Part shown: positions 47,801-57,648 of the stretch, one piece after another
How the letters are laid out: every line of letters starts with the position of its first letter
Position numbering within the stretch: the first letter of the stretch is position 1
Assembly: GCA_033297205.1 (NCBI GenBank)
Contig: MU859092.1
Coordinates: 1-64,000 of the forward strand
Reading direction: 5' to 3'
DNA length: 64,000 bases
Source: Pseudoneurospora amorphoporcata
Taxonomy: Eukaryota; Ascomycota; Sordariomycetes; Sordariales; Sordariaceae
The notes under the pieces: model-generated
Told to the model about the DNA's origin: nothing
The model's input: only the letters and a program-made list of their open reading frames with translations
The model's database searches: none
Made by a program: the position numbers and the translations under genes

Positions 47801-49093
47801 GTGCGCGGCGGATGGGATATGGGCATATCCTCAGCTTCTTGTTGAGGTGGCCAAAGATCTGTCCAATAGATTCCTGAACCTTTCCAAGGGTGGTCGCAGA
47901 CAACAACTCATCGAGAGGGAAGTCTCTCATGAGCTGATTGTACTTTTGAACCTTCTCCATGGCCTCCTTCAAACCCGTATCGGCGGTGAAGCTGACAGTG
48001 GCCTGGAAACGCTTGGCATGCTTGAGGATGTCAAGCGTGAGCATAACTCCTTCACTTCGCAGTTGGTTCTCGATTCCCTCGAGTGCTGCCTCCATGGACA
48101 ACCAGAAGTTGATTTCTTGGTTGGCCGTGCCGGTGGTCGGGTCCCTGGTCATCTTGGTAATCACCTGAATGGACTTGATCCAGTTGTTGACGGTGGCCTG
48201 CAGATTGTTGAGAAACGTGCTGTCTGCTAGCACGGTGGCTGGAAGAAGGTCGATGGAGGGTTTGACATTCTTGGTGGCCGCTTCCTCAAGCGTACTCTGT
48301 ACAAGAGGGTGAAAGGGCAGAGACACCTCGGGGATCTCGACATTTTGCTGGAGATGAGACAAACTCAGTTCCAGCTCTGTCCAGCGCTTCTTGGTAACAG
48401 GAATTCCAGTCTTGGCGTCGACATCGGGCCTGCCCCTGGCGCCGTTGAGCAACTGCTGGCTTTTGGTGCTCGCATCGAAATATGGAGCAAGACCGTTATG
48501 GAGATAGAGCTGGAGGACTTCGTAGGGGGAGCTGGTAGGTCCCTGCTCGCCGCCGCTCGTTGATAGGTAAGCGGGACCCGGTAGGTTGAGCAACTGGATT
48601 TGGGAGCTAAGCGGGACGATAGGGTCGAGAGGTTGCGGGCGTTTAAGCAAGACGAGAAAGGCAACGGTCGTCGACGACGAGGTCAGATCGCTTGAGATGG
48701 TATAGACATGGGTAGGCTCGGCTGTCACAGGGAACAAGTTAGCTACATTCTCAAGGCGACCAAGTGGGATAGGTAAAACCTACGCTCTTCAGCCCCGGCT
48801 CCATTATCTCCATCAAGAGTAGTGGTGGGAGCAACATCTTTCTGTATGTACAAGGCAACCTGGGTATCCAGGGCAAAGCGAGAGCAACGCTGGACGGTGT
48901 CCGAATAGCGAACCTTGGACAAGAGACTGCCGGGGGCTTCGAGCTCGTCTCGCTTTGCGCCGAGGGCTGCTTCAAGCAGAAGGACAAGATGGTCGACAAC
49001 CTTGACGGGGTCGACAGCAGCGAACGGCGTGGTCGCAACGCCGTTGGCGTCCGGGCTCGGCTGGGGAGGGGGCGAAGGCACCGTGTCCATCAT
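35866..49093 (-). CDS. ro-1: Cytoplasmic dynein heavy chain
   Basis: Exons (minus strand) are 49093-48784, 48721-36417 and 36354-35866, with GTAGGT and GTAAGT donors and CTAAC branches. The joined protein is 4,367 residues, the length I recall for N. crassa RO-1. This favours the Met at 49093 over the upstream in-frame one at 49141. The first about 1,800 residues are the tail and linker that bind intermediate chains and dimerise. The AAA+ ring follows. P-loops are GPAGTGKT (AAA1, about 1942), GNSGSGKS (AAA2, about 2240), GPPGSGKT (AAA3, about 2604) and GVSGSGKT (AAA4, about 2946). The coiled-coil stalk with the microtubule-binding tip lies at about 3200-3515, then AAA5, AAA6 and the C-terminal domain. 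It drives minus-end transport and nuclear distribution in hyphae; ro (ropy) mutants have curled hyphae. All four P-loops are intact. Confidence 0.97.
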
Positions 49094-50641
49094 GATGGGC
49101 GATGGACTACCGAGAAGGGTGCGTAGGGTACAGTATGGCAAGATGTAGATGCGGGATTCGGCCGTCTATGCGATCATGTTCATCGGGGTTTCTACAGTGC
49201 ACGGCACAGATGGGTGGTGGTAGAGCGAGCTCGTCGCCGGGTACGTGATCGTGGCTGCCCGTTTGTTGTTCAAGATGGATGGCACTGACGGGAAGCTCTA
49301 ATCGACACTACTCGAGCTAGTGGCGCACAGCGGACAAGCAAGAGTAGTCGAAGAAAAGGACACGAGCTTCTGTACTAGTTTTCGAGGGCGCAGTCAGTCG
49401 CAAGAAGAGGCTGAAGTGGTGTACTCGGTAGGAAGACGAAGAGAAGACGATCGTGGGGTATCTTTCTTTCTAAGTGGTGGTGCTCTGCTAGGTCTATGTG
49501 GATGTGCTCTAGAATCGGACAGGGAAGGCGCGAGCGGGCGCCGGGCGGTGTGCGCAAAAGTTCAGCTGTTTGTCCAGACGAAGGAGTGTCGTTGAGTAGG
49601 TTGAAAAAGTCAAAGAATTGTTGTTTATTCTTACAGCAACAACCACGGGCTGAGGATGGCGTCCCCTTTGTCCGTTGTTGATGTTGTGCCGATGTTGCCC
49701 CCTTTGGACTTTTTGTGGTTGTTGAGTGTTGTCAGGTTGGTCGGATGCGCGCTGTGAATCTCTGCGACCGAGGAACACTGCGCCAGACCTCTCACTGTTC
49801 ACAGGCTGTCACGCTGCTGTGCGGCCCAGGGGACTTGCCCAGAGCGACGGGACGCGGCTTTGCGGGCAACATGTGTCGGAACCCCTGACTTTGGTGATAA
49901 ACGACTTCTCATTGGTCAACTGTCTAAACTGTCGGGCTGCAACGGGTGTAGATCTAGAAGGCGGCGGGGTTTTTCTCTTGTATTGATAGCAACTCCATAA
50001 ACTCTAGGCCATCCGTGTCTACCGTCGAGTTTGGACGCACCCGAACTTCATATGTATCATCTTATTCCTCCAATCATGATGTATCATGTATGTTACTTGT
50101 CCATGATGGTTCCTGCGTATAGGCATCAAGTTATAGGGGTGTGGTTAACAAACGTGCATAGCAACGATCTTTCAAAAATCAACAATACCCGTAGAGGTGC
50201 TCATCCCGCATAGAAAACATTGTGAACCATGCGAACTTGATGCTGGACAACGACAACACACACCAGCGTATCCGATCAATCCTCCAACAACGCTGACGAT
50301 AATTCACCGCATCCCGCACATTGACATTTCCTATTTCGACCCGTCAAGTCCCAGTGTCCCATGAACCATCCCTCAGCACATCCCTCTGGCCATTCTGCCA
50401 TGATACCCGAACCGAAATCATATAGTCGGACATAAATATAACCAATAGAGCAGATCCTTAACGCCTTTGCTTCGAATCCAAAACCCGGCCTTGGCTACAC
50501 CCAGAGCCTAAAATCATGAGCAACTCCTCCCCATAACAAGGAACAAGCACTTTTCCGGCCCAGTCATAACTCTTGCAGTACACTCCCGTCGCTCTAGTTC
50601 CCTCCTTCCTCCGTCTCTCTCGGTATTCTCGGTTTCAGTAT
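49094..50641. other. ro-1 upstream region and 3' flank of the FAR1-domain gene
   Basis: 1.55 kb without a supported gene. It must contain the ro-1 promoter and 5' leader (higher coordinates from 49094) and the 3' end of the next minus-strand gene. No RNA gene is seen. Confidence 0.6.
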
Positions 50642-52424
50642 CTAAGAGCTTCCGCTCGCCGCTCCAGCACTCGACGAGCTGGTATCGTTGAGCCTGACAA
50701 TAACCCGTTGGTTGCAGATGTCAATGAACTGTTCGAATTTATCAATAATCTTGTTTTTTTCCATGATTGTTGCCTTCAGTTCGTCAATCTCCTTTTTACT
50801 TTCTGCCTTGACCTTCTCGAGCTCCTCTCTCGTCTTGGCAATCTCACGGCGCAGATCCGCACGGATGCGCTCCTCGGCTGACGGTTGTGGCTTGCTATAA
50901 ATCGCGGGCCGGTTCTCGGCCAACCCAGTTGCTACCTTCTGTGGGTTACGGTTGATGGCTGCACGAGCGTTGTAAATGTCGCGCGGGAGAAGTGGAACAT
51001 GAGGGTGGTCCTGTTGAAGAATCTCGAGCGTCTCTGTAACGCCGACACCTAGACGTCGTCAGCTAACAAAGCTTTAACCGGCAGGTGCGAACGAGCAATG
51101 ACATACCACTTTCTTTCAGCTGCTTAACTGCAGCAACCATCTTGCTGTCCAGTTTCCGCGCAGCGGGGTGTAACAGAGGACTTTCGCTCGGGCCATGGTT
51201 GTGCTGAAGGTGGATGGCGTCGGGGCGGTATCTGATGGTCCACTGTGTGCGTTGCTCAATGGCGAAGAAGCCGAATGGGCAGTCGCACTTGCGGGACGTC
51301 GTCTTGCGCTTCCGCATCTCGGGACTCACCCGCTTGGGCGGCTTCCCGGCACGGTCACACACAAACAACACCTTCTTGAGACCCGGAACCGTCTTTTTCG
51401 ATCGGCCAATGACCACGGCATAGCCTACCGAAGTGCAGTATTCCAACACATGCTTATGAATGGCGTCCAGGGTTTCAAAGCTTCCACCCTCCGGAGGTGC
51501 TGACATCATCAAACCACGTGGTTGTCGTGGAACAAACGGCGTTCCGTCGTTCAGCCTCGAGCTGCTCCCATCATCATCTCCAGACTCGCCCTGGTGTCCA
51601 CTAATCTCCATGTCGTCATCATGACTGTTGTCCTGAGCAGCATCCGCGGGCTCCGGGTGAGGAGGAGTTGGCTGCTGTTGTACATGCTGCACTTGTTGAA
51701 CCTTTTGCACCTGCTGCACTTGCGGAATCTGCGGCTGAACTGGAGGCAGGGTTGTCTGTGGTGAAGGGTGTGCTGTCGACTGTTGAGACAAGATGGAATT
51801 TTCATTCTGAACGGACTGGTTGAGCGATTGCTGGTTGAGCGACTGTTGAGCGAGAGATTGTTGAGCAAGAGACCGTTGTGTGAGGGCCTGGCTCAACGGT
51901 GCTTGGCTCATGGCCGATGGCGTCAGAGATTGTTGACCGAGAGATTGCTGACCGAGCGACTGGCTCATAGGCGGCTGGCTCATGGGCTGTTGGCTTAACT
52001 GCTGGGCAGTCAAGGGCTGCTGAGGTATGGGCTGTTGGTTCAACGATTGTTGAAGGTAGCTCGGCAATGTGTTGGCTTGTTGCTGCATTTGTCGAGGAGC
52101 GGGGGCTCGTTGGCGCGGCATCGCTGGCGGCATCTGTGTTGGGGGTTGTCGTGCGGCATTTTGAACGGTCGATACGCTGGGGATCGGAGGAGTTGGAGTC
52201 GTGTAGATGTGGTGCGAATACTGGCTTTGCGATGTCTGCTGAGCATGCTGCGTGTGTTGAGACGCGTAGGCCTGGGTCTGGTATGGAGACGCGTGCTGTT
52301 GCGATAGCGACGGCGACGGCTTGTTGGGGGTTGCCGTGTTGACGTTGTGCGGTTGGAACTGTCGACGAAGCTGGCCGCCGAGGCTGCCAAAGGCCAGACC
52401 GGGATGCCCGCTCCCGGAGGACAT
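50642..52424 (-). CDS. FAR1-type DNA-binding-domain protein with Gln-rich N terminus
   Basis: Exons (minus strand) are 52424-51107 and 51048-50642, with a GTATGT donor and CTAG acceptor; phase 1 is kept, giving 574 residues. Residues about 1-290 are Gln/Ser/Pro/Leu-rich. They include a run of SQxL/QQSL-type repeats (about 145-230), a transcription-factor-like activation region. An acidic patch (DNSHDDDMEISG) precedes a FAR1-like domain (about 315-415). There SFETLDAIHKHVLEYCTSVGYAVVIGRS begins the fold, and zinc ligands are visible as CDRAGKPP, KCDCPFGF and HLQHNHGP. This is the WRKY-GCM1-type zinc fold. A charged coiled coil (about 500-555) may dimerise. A DNA-binding regulator is a reasonable inference, but the target is unknown. 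The ATG at 52424 was preferred over the in-frame one at 52517, which adds a hydrophobic, unconserved-looking stretch. Confidence 0.85.
51768..52065 (-). repeat. Imperfect Gln-Ser-Leu coding repeats
   Basis: About twenty degenerate 15-21-nt units encode patterns such as LAQQS, LGQQS, LNQQS and MSQP in the N-terminal part of the FAR1-domain protein. Confidence 0.8.
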
Positions 52425-54332
52425 GGTCAAAGAAGAAGAAAGAGAAAGAGAGGCCGGCTCAAGGATGGGGAGAAAGAAACAAGTAATGGGAAAGGATGTC
52501 GAGCAGGGACCAGGCAACCCCGGGGGAGCTCGTGCTATCCTATCCGAAGCCCACTGTAGTCCGGTGCAGTCGAGTGCTTAAAATGACGTTGCGACTCGAC
52601 CCTTCTGAACTGGATGGGAAAGCCGAGCTGAGGCTCGCCTCACTGTCGGGAACGGGCCGGGCTGGTGAACCAGATCGGAGCCGGGCGTGCGGGCGGGTGT
52701 GTACCGAACGTGGAGGTGTGTGTGATTGAGGATGAGCAGACTGCCCGGGTGTAGCAGCCAGGTGTAGCAGGGGAACTGGAATTGTATAGAGATGTGCGGG
52801 TGATGGTGTGTCAATCATGGACAAGCCGGGGGGGGAGGGTGTATTGTAAAAAAAGACCGGCGACCGCGACAAGATCGTTTTCCTGGGGCATCTTGAACTG
52901 CCTGTGCCTGCCTTGGTCCGTGCAGGCTCGGAACAAGGGCCGGTACAGTATGCATTACAGGTGTTCTTGCTGGCTTTGGGATGAAAGCGCACAGTAAACA
53001 ATCCACAGTTTCTTCATTTTAGCCAATCACAGTCCAACTTTTGTGTTTGGGATTTCAAGTTCTGTTTTGGTCCACTTATAACTCCGTGTTCTTATGCCGG
53101 GCTGAATTCGATGTTCATGCCTCACGGCAGTCGAGAAAGATGAGCACACTAGCAAAACCCCAAACTGCAATTCATCTGCGTAGTGTAGATTTGTCTATCA
53201 TATACCAGTCAGAGATTTCTTATCTCAATCGACCTTGCATTGTCATTTCAAGCCGGTGAGGAAATGCTGAAACTCTCACCAACTCATTCAAGCGCACGAC
53301 TATGATCAGGGCATCCCGCCGTCCATTCCCCCCGCCTTGGGCCCTTGAACATTTTTCTTCTCACACTCCCTGGTGTCGAGATGTTACCCAACCCCTCACA
53401 CGCCCCTCCCGTCTTTTTAGTTTTCCCTAACAGATTACTGTAACATCCACAACAGAAGGCATCCTTCCCCAATGACCGTGGACTACTCTGGCTTCAGTCT
53501 TCCCTTGCGTCGTCAAGATTGTGATATCGAAAAGTCAGCAATCTTCAGCTACACGATTGACGTTGGTTCATGGGTTGGCAGGTACCATGTGAGCATGTCC
53601 AATGTCGTTCGTGTTCCAAGTCCACTCGAAACAAGTCTGGAGATCATCATGCCTGGACCAACGAATATCATTCACTGTCAACAGCAAGCCACGATGTTAC
53701 CGCCCATCTCATTCGCCCGGGTCTCCAGGTACACCGCAGACCACGTATAGGGAGGCAGGGAGGAAAAGTCATGGGCGTTGGCAAGATCTGGGATGGGCGA
53801 TCCCGAATTGGCTTTTCTCAGCCTGCATCAGAAACCTTCATCTGACGCTGCATCTTGCCGAGGCGACAGATAAACATCCAAAAATAAACGAGGCCGAATT
53901 GATAAGAGGGAAGAATGGAGACCGGACCGTTCGGCAGACGAATGGCTTTTTTTGCCGTCGATACAGAGGCGAACACGAAGCATGGGGCTCAATTGACTGA
54001 CCACGATCAGGGCCTCGTGCCCGCTTGCATAAACGCCAGCTTGATTGAATTCGAACGATGGAGTCAGCGATCTGAGGTCTGTTTGTAAGCTGATGAAATT
54101 CAGATTCACAACAAACAATCAGCCGTAGGTGTTGGCGGCTCGACCGACAGGAAGTCTCATCTGATCCGCCCTTCCGCATCTGTTCATATCCACATCCGGC
54201 TTTTGGCCCGGGCCGTGCCGTTCGGCTTCCGAGCTTGGCACGGGTTGCTGGCTTCAGCGAAATAACCAACACTCTCTTTCCGCAGCACTCTATCCCTCCA
54301 GAGAACCGAAAGCGCCCAACTAGAATACTGAC
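52425..54332. other. Intergenic, no supported gene
   Basis: 1.9 kb containing the promoter of the FAR1-domain gene and the 3' flank of his-4. Open frames are short and lack coding character. No RNA gene is seen. Confidence 0.55.
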
Positions 54333-55449
54333 CTACTGCTCCAACCGCAAGCCCTGGCGGAATTCGGCAATAGTCACAGCCTTATCCCTCAACTCCGACT
54401 TAACATCACCTTCTGTTCCAGGATGAGGCACCCTTTCCAGCGTCCAGAGTTCAGTAACGCCCAAACTCTCCAAGTAATCCAGCCCCCTTGTGTAGTTCGT
54501 AGCAACCTGTGCAATCCCATGGCTATCATCCGAAAACGTAAACTTTCCTCCCATCTTGATCCATTCCTGTAAATCCATCAAGTTGTTTAATTAGCACTGC
54601 CCTCGCCACTTTCTCCTCTCTCATACGCTCAGTCAACTCCGCGGAAATAAATAGGAAAAGTAGGGCAAAACTCACCTCAGCAACCTCCCTCCCCGGATAC
54701 GGCTCCTTCAACCCCTTCCTCAACGCACTAGTGTTAACCTCCAACCAAGCCCCCAACCCCTTACACACCTCCAAATTCCTCTTCATCCTGTTCCAAGCCC
54801 CGTCCCTCCACCCTTTCACCCTCCGATCCGGCTGCTCCGAAAACAACCGGATCAAATCAAAGTGTCCCACCACCTTCGGCTTCGTGGCATTCAACATCTC
54901 GTGCTGCTCATCATAGTACTTCTCCCACAGCTTCTCTTCCTCTCCTCCACAAGCCTCTTGGGCTTGCAAGAACATGGCCTTGTCGAAATCAATGGGAATC
55001 CTAGCCGTGTGGTGGATGGAGCCGATGAAGTAATCGACGCAAGGGGCGGAGGATAGGAGAGAAGAAATCAGGGGACCGTACTCGGACCCGCGAATCCATT
55101 CGCCTTCGAAGCCGATGAGGATGTGGATCTGCGAGGCATATTTGGCTTGGAGACGCTGGGCTTCGGCAAGGTAGGAAGCATGGTTAGGGATGAAGTTGGC
55201 GAGGGTTGTTTTGCCATTGTCCGGGTCGAGCTATATGGTTTTTTAGTGATGGTGTTTGTTGGTGTTGCCTGGGTGGGTGGGTAGTACCTCTTCGGGGTAG
55301 AGGTCCGAGAGCTGGGTACGAGGCATGTGCTCCGTCAGACCCATGGTTTTGTAGCCAACGCTGATGGCGTGTTTGATCACTTCTTCGAGCTGGTCTTTGG
55401 CGTGTCCGGGGCAGAATTGCCCGGAGTGGGAGTGCATCGTGAACGCCAT
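54333..55449 (-). CDS. his-4: Histidinol-phosphatase (PHP family), three exons
   Basis: Exons (minus strand) are 55449-55288, 55230-54676 and 54566-54333. Donors are GTACTA and GTGAGT, all phase 0, giving 316 residues; yeast His2 is about 335. The protein starts MAFTMHSHSGQFCPGHA, with the PHP metal-binding H-x-H. Further ligands are visible: TEH near residue 40, FEGEW, GSIHH, VGHFD, and FSDDSHG near the C terminus. It hydrolyses histidinol phosphate to histidinol, the penultimate phase of histidine synthesis. In Neurospora this step is assigned, from memory, to his-4 on linkage group IV, the same group as ro-1, so the symbol fits context. The start at 55449 is favoured because upstream in-frame codons are not family-like. 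A Cpc-1/Gcn4 consensus site lies 253 bases upstream. Confidence 0.92.
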
Positions 55450-55906
55450 GGTTGAGGATGAGAGCTGAGGTGAGCCGCGAGATGGGACGAGTTGATTCGA
55501 TTGTGATGATACGTCAATTGGCGACTTGAAAGGATAGTTGCCGGATGACAATATCAAAGCAAATATCGTTGTAATCGATTGCGCAAAGGGGAACAACTCC
55601 CACAAAAGCGTTTCTGCCGCAGTGAATGTTTATGTCAAGTTGAAGTTTCTTATAACGTCCATAACAGTGAGGAATTTCCGCTGATAAAGATTGGGATTTT
55701 GTGACTCAACAAGAAGCAACAATTCGAATTGACCTCGCACCACGCACGTTTTTGCAACTCAAGGATGTTTATAAGGGCGCTCTAAAATCCGAATTTCCCA
55801 ATTAAAAAGGAATAGAAACCCCGACAGAAAGAAAAGAAAAGAAAAGGATCATCAGATCCATAGACGCAAATGTCAAGTGAAGGACGAAAAAAGTGCAAAA
55901 ATTGGA
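55450..55906. other. his-4 promoter region
   Basis: Contains the TGACTCA site at 55702-55708. A run of A near 55889-55900 reads as T on the minus strand and would terminate the adjacent tRNA. No other feature. Confidence 0.6.
55702..55708. promoter_or_regulatory. TGACTCA, Cpc-1/Gcn4-type binding site upstream of his-4
   Basis: Perfect palindromic TGACTCA, 253 bases upstream of the his-4 start codon. Amino-acid biosynthetic genes in Neurospora are induced by the bZIP factor CPC-1 through this element (cross-pathway control), so the position fits expected regulation. One 7-mer can occur by chance. Confidence 0.6.
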
Positions 55907-55991
55907 CGATCCGGATGGGACTCGAACCCACAACCTCAGTCTTATCCTCCCGAATTAGGAGGACCACACGATACCATTTCGCCACCGGACC
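55907..55991 (-). tRNA. tRNA-Arg(CCT) with 13-nt intron
   Basis: 85 nt on the minus strand. The acceptor GGTCCGG pairs with CCGGATC (one G-U), and the discriminator is G. The D stem is GCGA/TCGT. The anticodon stem TGGTC/GACTG has two wobble pairs. The anticodon CCT lies at 55957-55959. An intron of 13 nt (55943-55955) sits at the canonical site one base 3' of the anticodon. The T arm is GTGGG-TTCGAGT-CCCAT. T runs follow downstream. Confidence 0.93.
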
Positions 55992-56097
55992 ACCGCTGAT
56001 TGTTGTAAGAAATGCCAAGGCATTGTCTTTATAAAGGTAGGCTGTGTAGCTAAAGGCACCGTATGCCCAACAACTCGGCAGACAAAAGACAGAACAT

Positions 56098-57236
56098 CTA
56101 CCTTTCCTTCGCATTTACTCCAGTTGGGCGGCTGACCACCTGCTGGCAGATACCGTTCACGAACCGCTCCCGGGCAATCTTGTAGTAACTCTTCAAGACA
56201 TCGAAGATGTTCTCCTTGACTTGGTCCGCGTGCGTCCTGTTGGATTGCTGAAGTGGAACGCTGAGTTTGACGTTAATGCTGGACGAACTAATGGAGTTAG
56301 AGTTAGCAGACTGGGCGGCAGCCGCGGTGGTGGCCTTTGGCTGTGCATGTGCCATATGTGCCTGTCCTGCTGCAATTGACGGTTTCGCACCCGTTTAATG
56401 TTCTCGTTGAAGTAGTGGTTGTAAGTGTACGGGCGCCTGAGAAGCTCGGAGTCGACGAGGAATTCAGCGTGAGCTAGGGCGCACTTGTAGGCGTCGTCGA
56501 GTTGGTCGTCCATGGCGTTCTTCCAGAGTTGTTGAGCGACTTCTTTGTCGCTGCAGCATTGGGAGAGAAGGCTGCGAAGGAAGTGGTCGATGACCACGAT
56601 CATGGTTTTAATGTGCATCTCAGCGTATTCGCGCCATTTTTGAGCCTATTCACGGAATTAGATCGTCAAGACAGATGCGCCAAACGGTGAGAAAAGTTAG
56701 CTGGAGATATCGACTGTCGTTTGGCTGAAATGACATGGCTCATGGTTCCCAGTTCAGGGTCTTTGAACGCCGAATAATACTCCTCAATGATATTTTCAAG
56801 GCCATCCTTTGGCATCTGGTTCTGGAAGAACTTAACGGGTATGATATTGCTGAGTGTCTCGGAAGTGGTTCGGAGAGCCTTGTTCATCAGATCCCTGCCC
56901 CCTAGCCAGCAAAGCTCAAACCCATGGAAACGGTATTTGTGCCCGCTCCTCCGCATAAGCTCCGCGAAGACCTTGTTCATGTTGATGACAAGGGAGACGA
57001 GTCTCAGATTGGTGTGCTGTGAAAACCAGGATGGACGTATTGGCCCTCCAGAGCGTTATGGGTCGTGATCTGAAAGCGTGACGCAAGCCTCACAGGGTAT
57101 TCTCGCTGGCTGGCCGGGCCTGACCTTGATGCTCCCATGGCCTCGCGTTGCTTTTGACGATCCTCCCAAAGTTTTGCTACCTCAGCCTTTTGCTTGTCCG
57201 AACTCCGAAGTAGGGACCTGGAGTCTATGGGAAATT
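56098..57236 (-). pseudogene. Truncated, frameshifted dynamin-family paralogue
   Basis: On the minus strand, translation of about 57236-56098 matches the middle and GED parts of the intact neighbour gene piece by piece. The pieces are QKAEV..REAMG..QREY..ALEG, then NLRLVSLVI..VFAELM, then DPELGT, then the segment with SELLRRPYTYNHYF, then KSYYKIARERFVNGICQQ. The reading frame changes between ALEG and NLRLV (near 57020) and again after TYNHYF (near 56350). The donor site that follows ELGT in the intact gene is not preserved. The GTPase domain is absent upstream, and the C terminus ends early in an unrelated tail. It is therefore a decayed partial duplicate. An alternative reading with unusual introns is less likely. 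It lies 3' of, and in the same orientation as, its paralogue. Confidence 0.82.
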
Positions 57237-57648
57237 CTCAGGAAGATAATCGATCAGATGGGAATGTGGTAGGGAAAGACATCCTAGATTTCAGCATAAG
57301 ATGTCGCATATTTCTGTAAGCTGGCAACATCATGGATAATGACCGAATAATTGGTGTACGTCCGGGACAATTACCGGAAGGGTTTTCGGAAGGCTTTCGC
57401 AAGTTGGGGCCTGCTCACGAATCGGGGCTCCACGACCGTTGGCTAGAAAACCCAAACCATGGCACAGGTCTAATGTATGAATTTGAATAAAAGAGAAACA
57501 AGGGGAGAAACATAAGGTAGGAAGGATTAAGGGACCAGATCTAATGTAACAAACATGAGCGGTCCATCAAGGTTCTCGGCCACTTGGCCTGGGAAGAAGC
57601 AAAGGGCAGGTGGGGTCTATGCGAAAGCACTACTCGTTCCTTCCCTCT
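57237..57648. other. Spacer between dynamin gene and its pseudogene copy
   Basis: No GTPase-domain remnant could be read in any minus-strand frame here, so the duplicate seems to have lost its 5' half rather than merely mutated. No other feature is seen. Confidence 0.5.

Noticed and set aside
49094..49141. Upstream in-frame Met of ro-1 (16 extra residues)
   Set aside because: The downstream Met gives exactly the remembered RO-1 length, and the extra residues show no dynein-like features.
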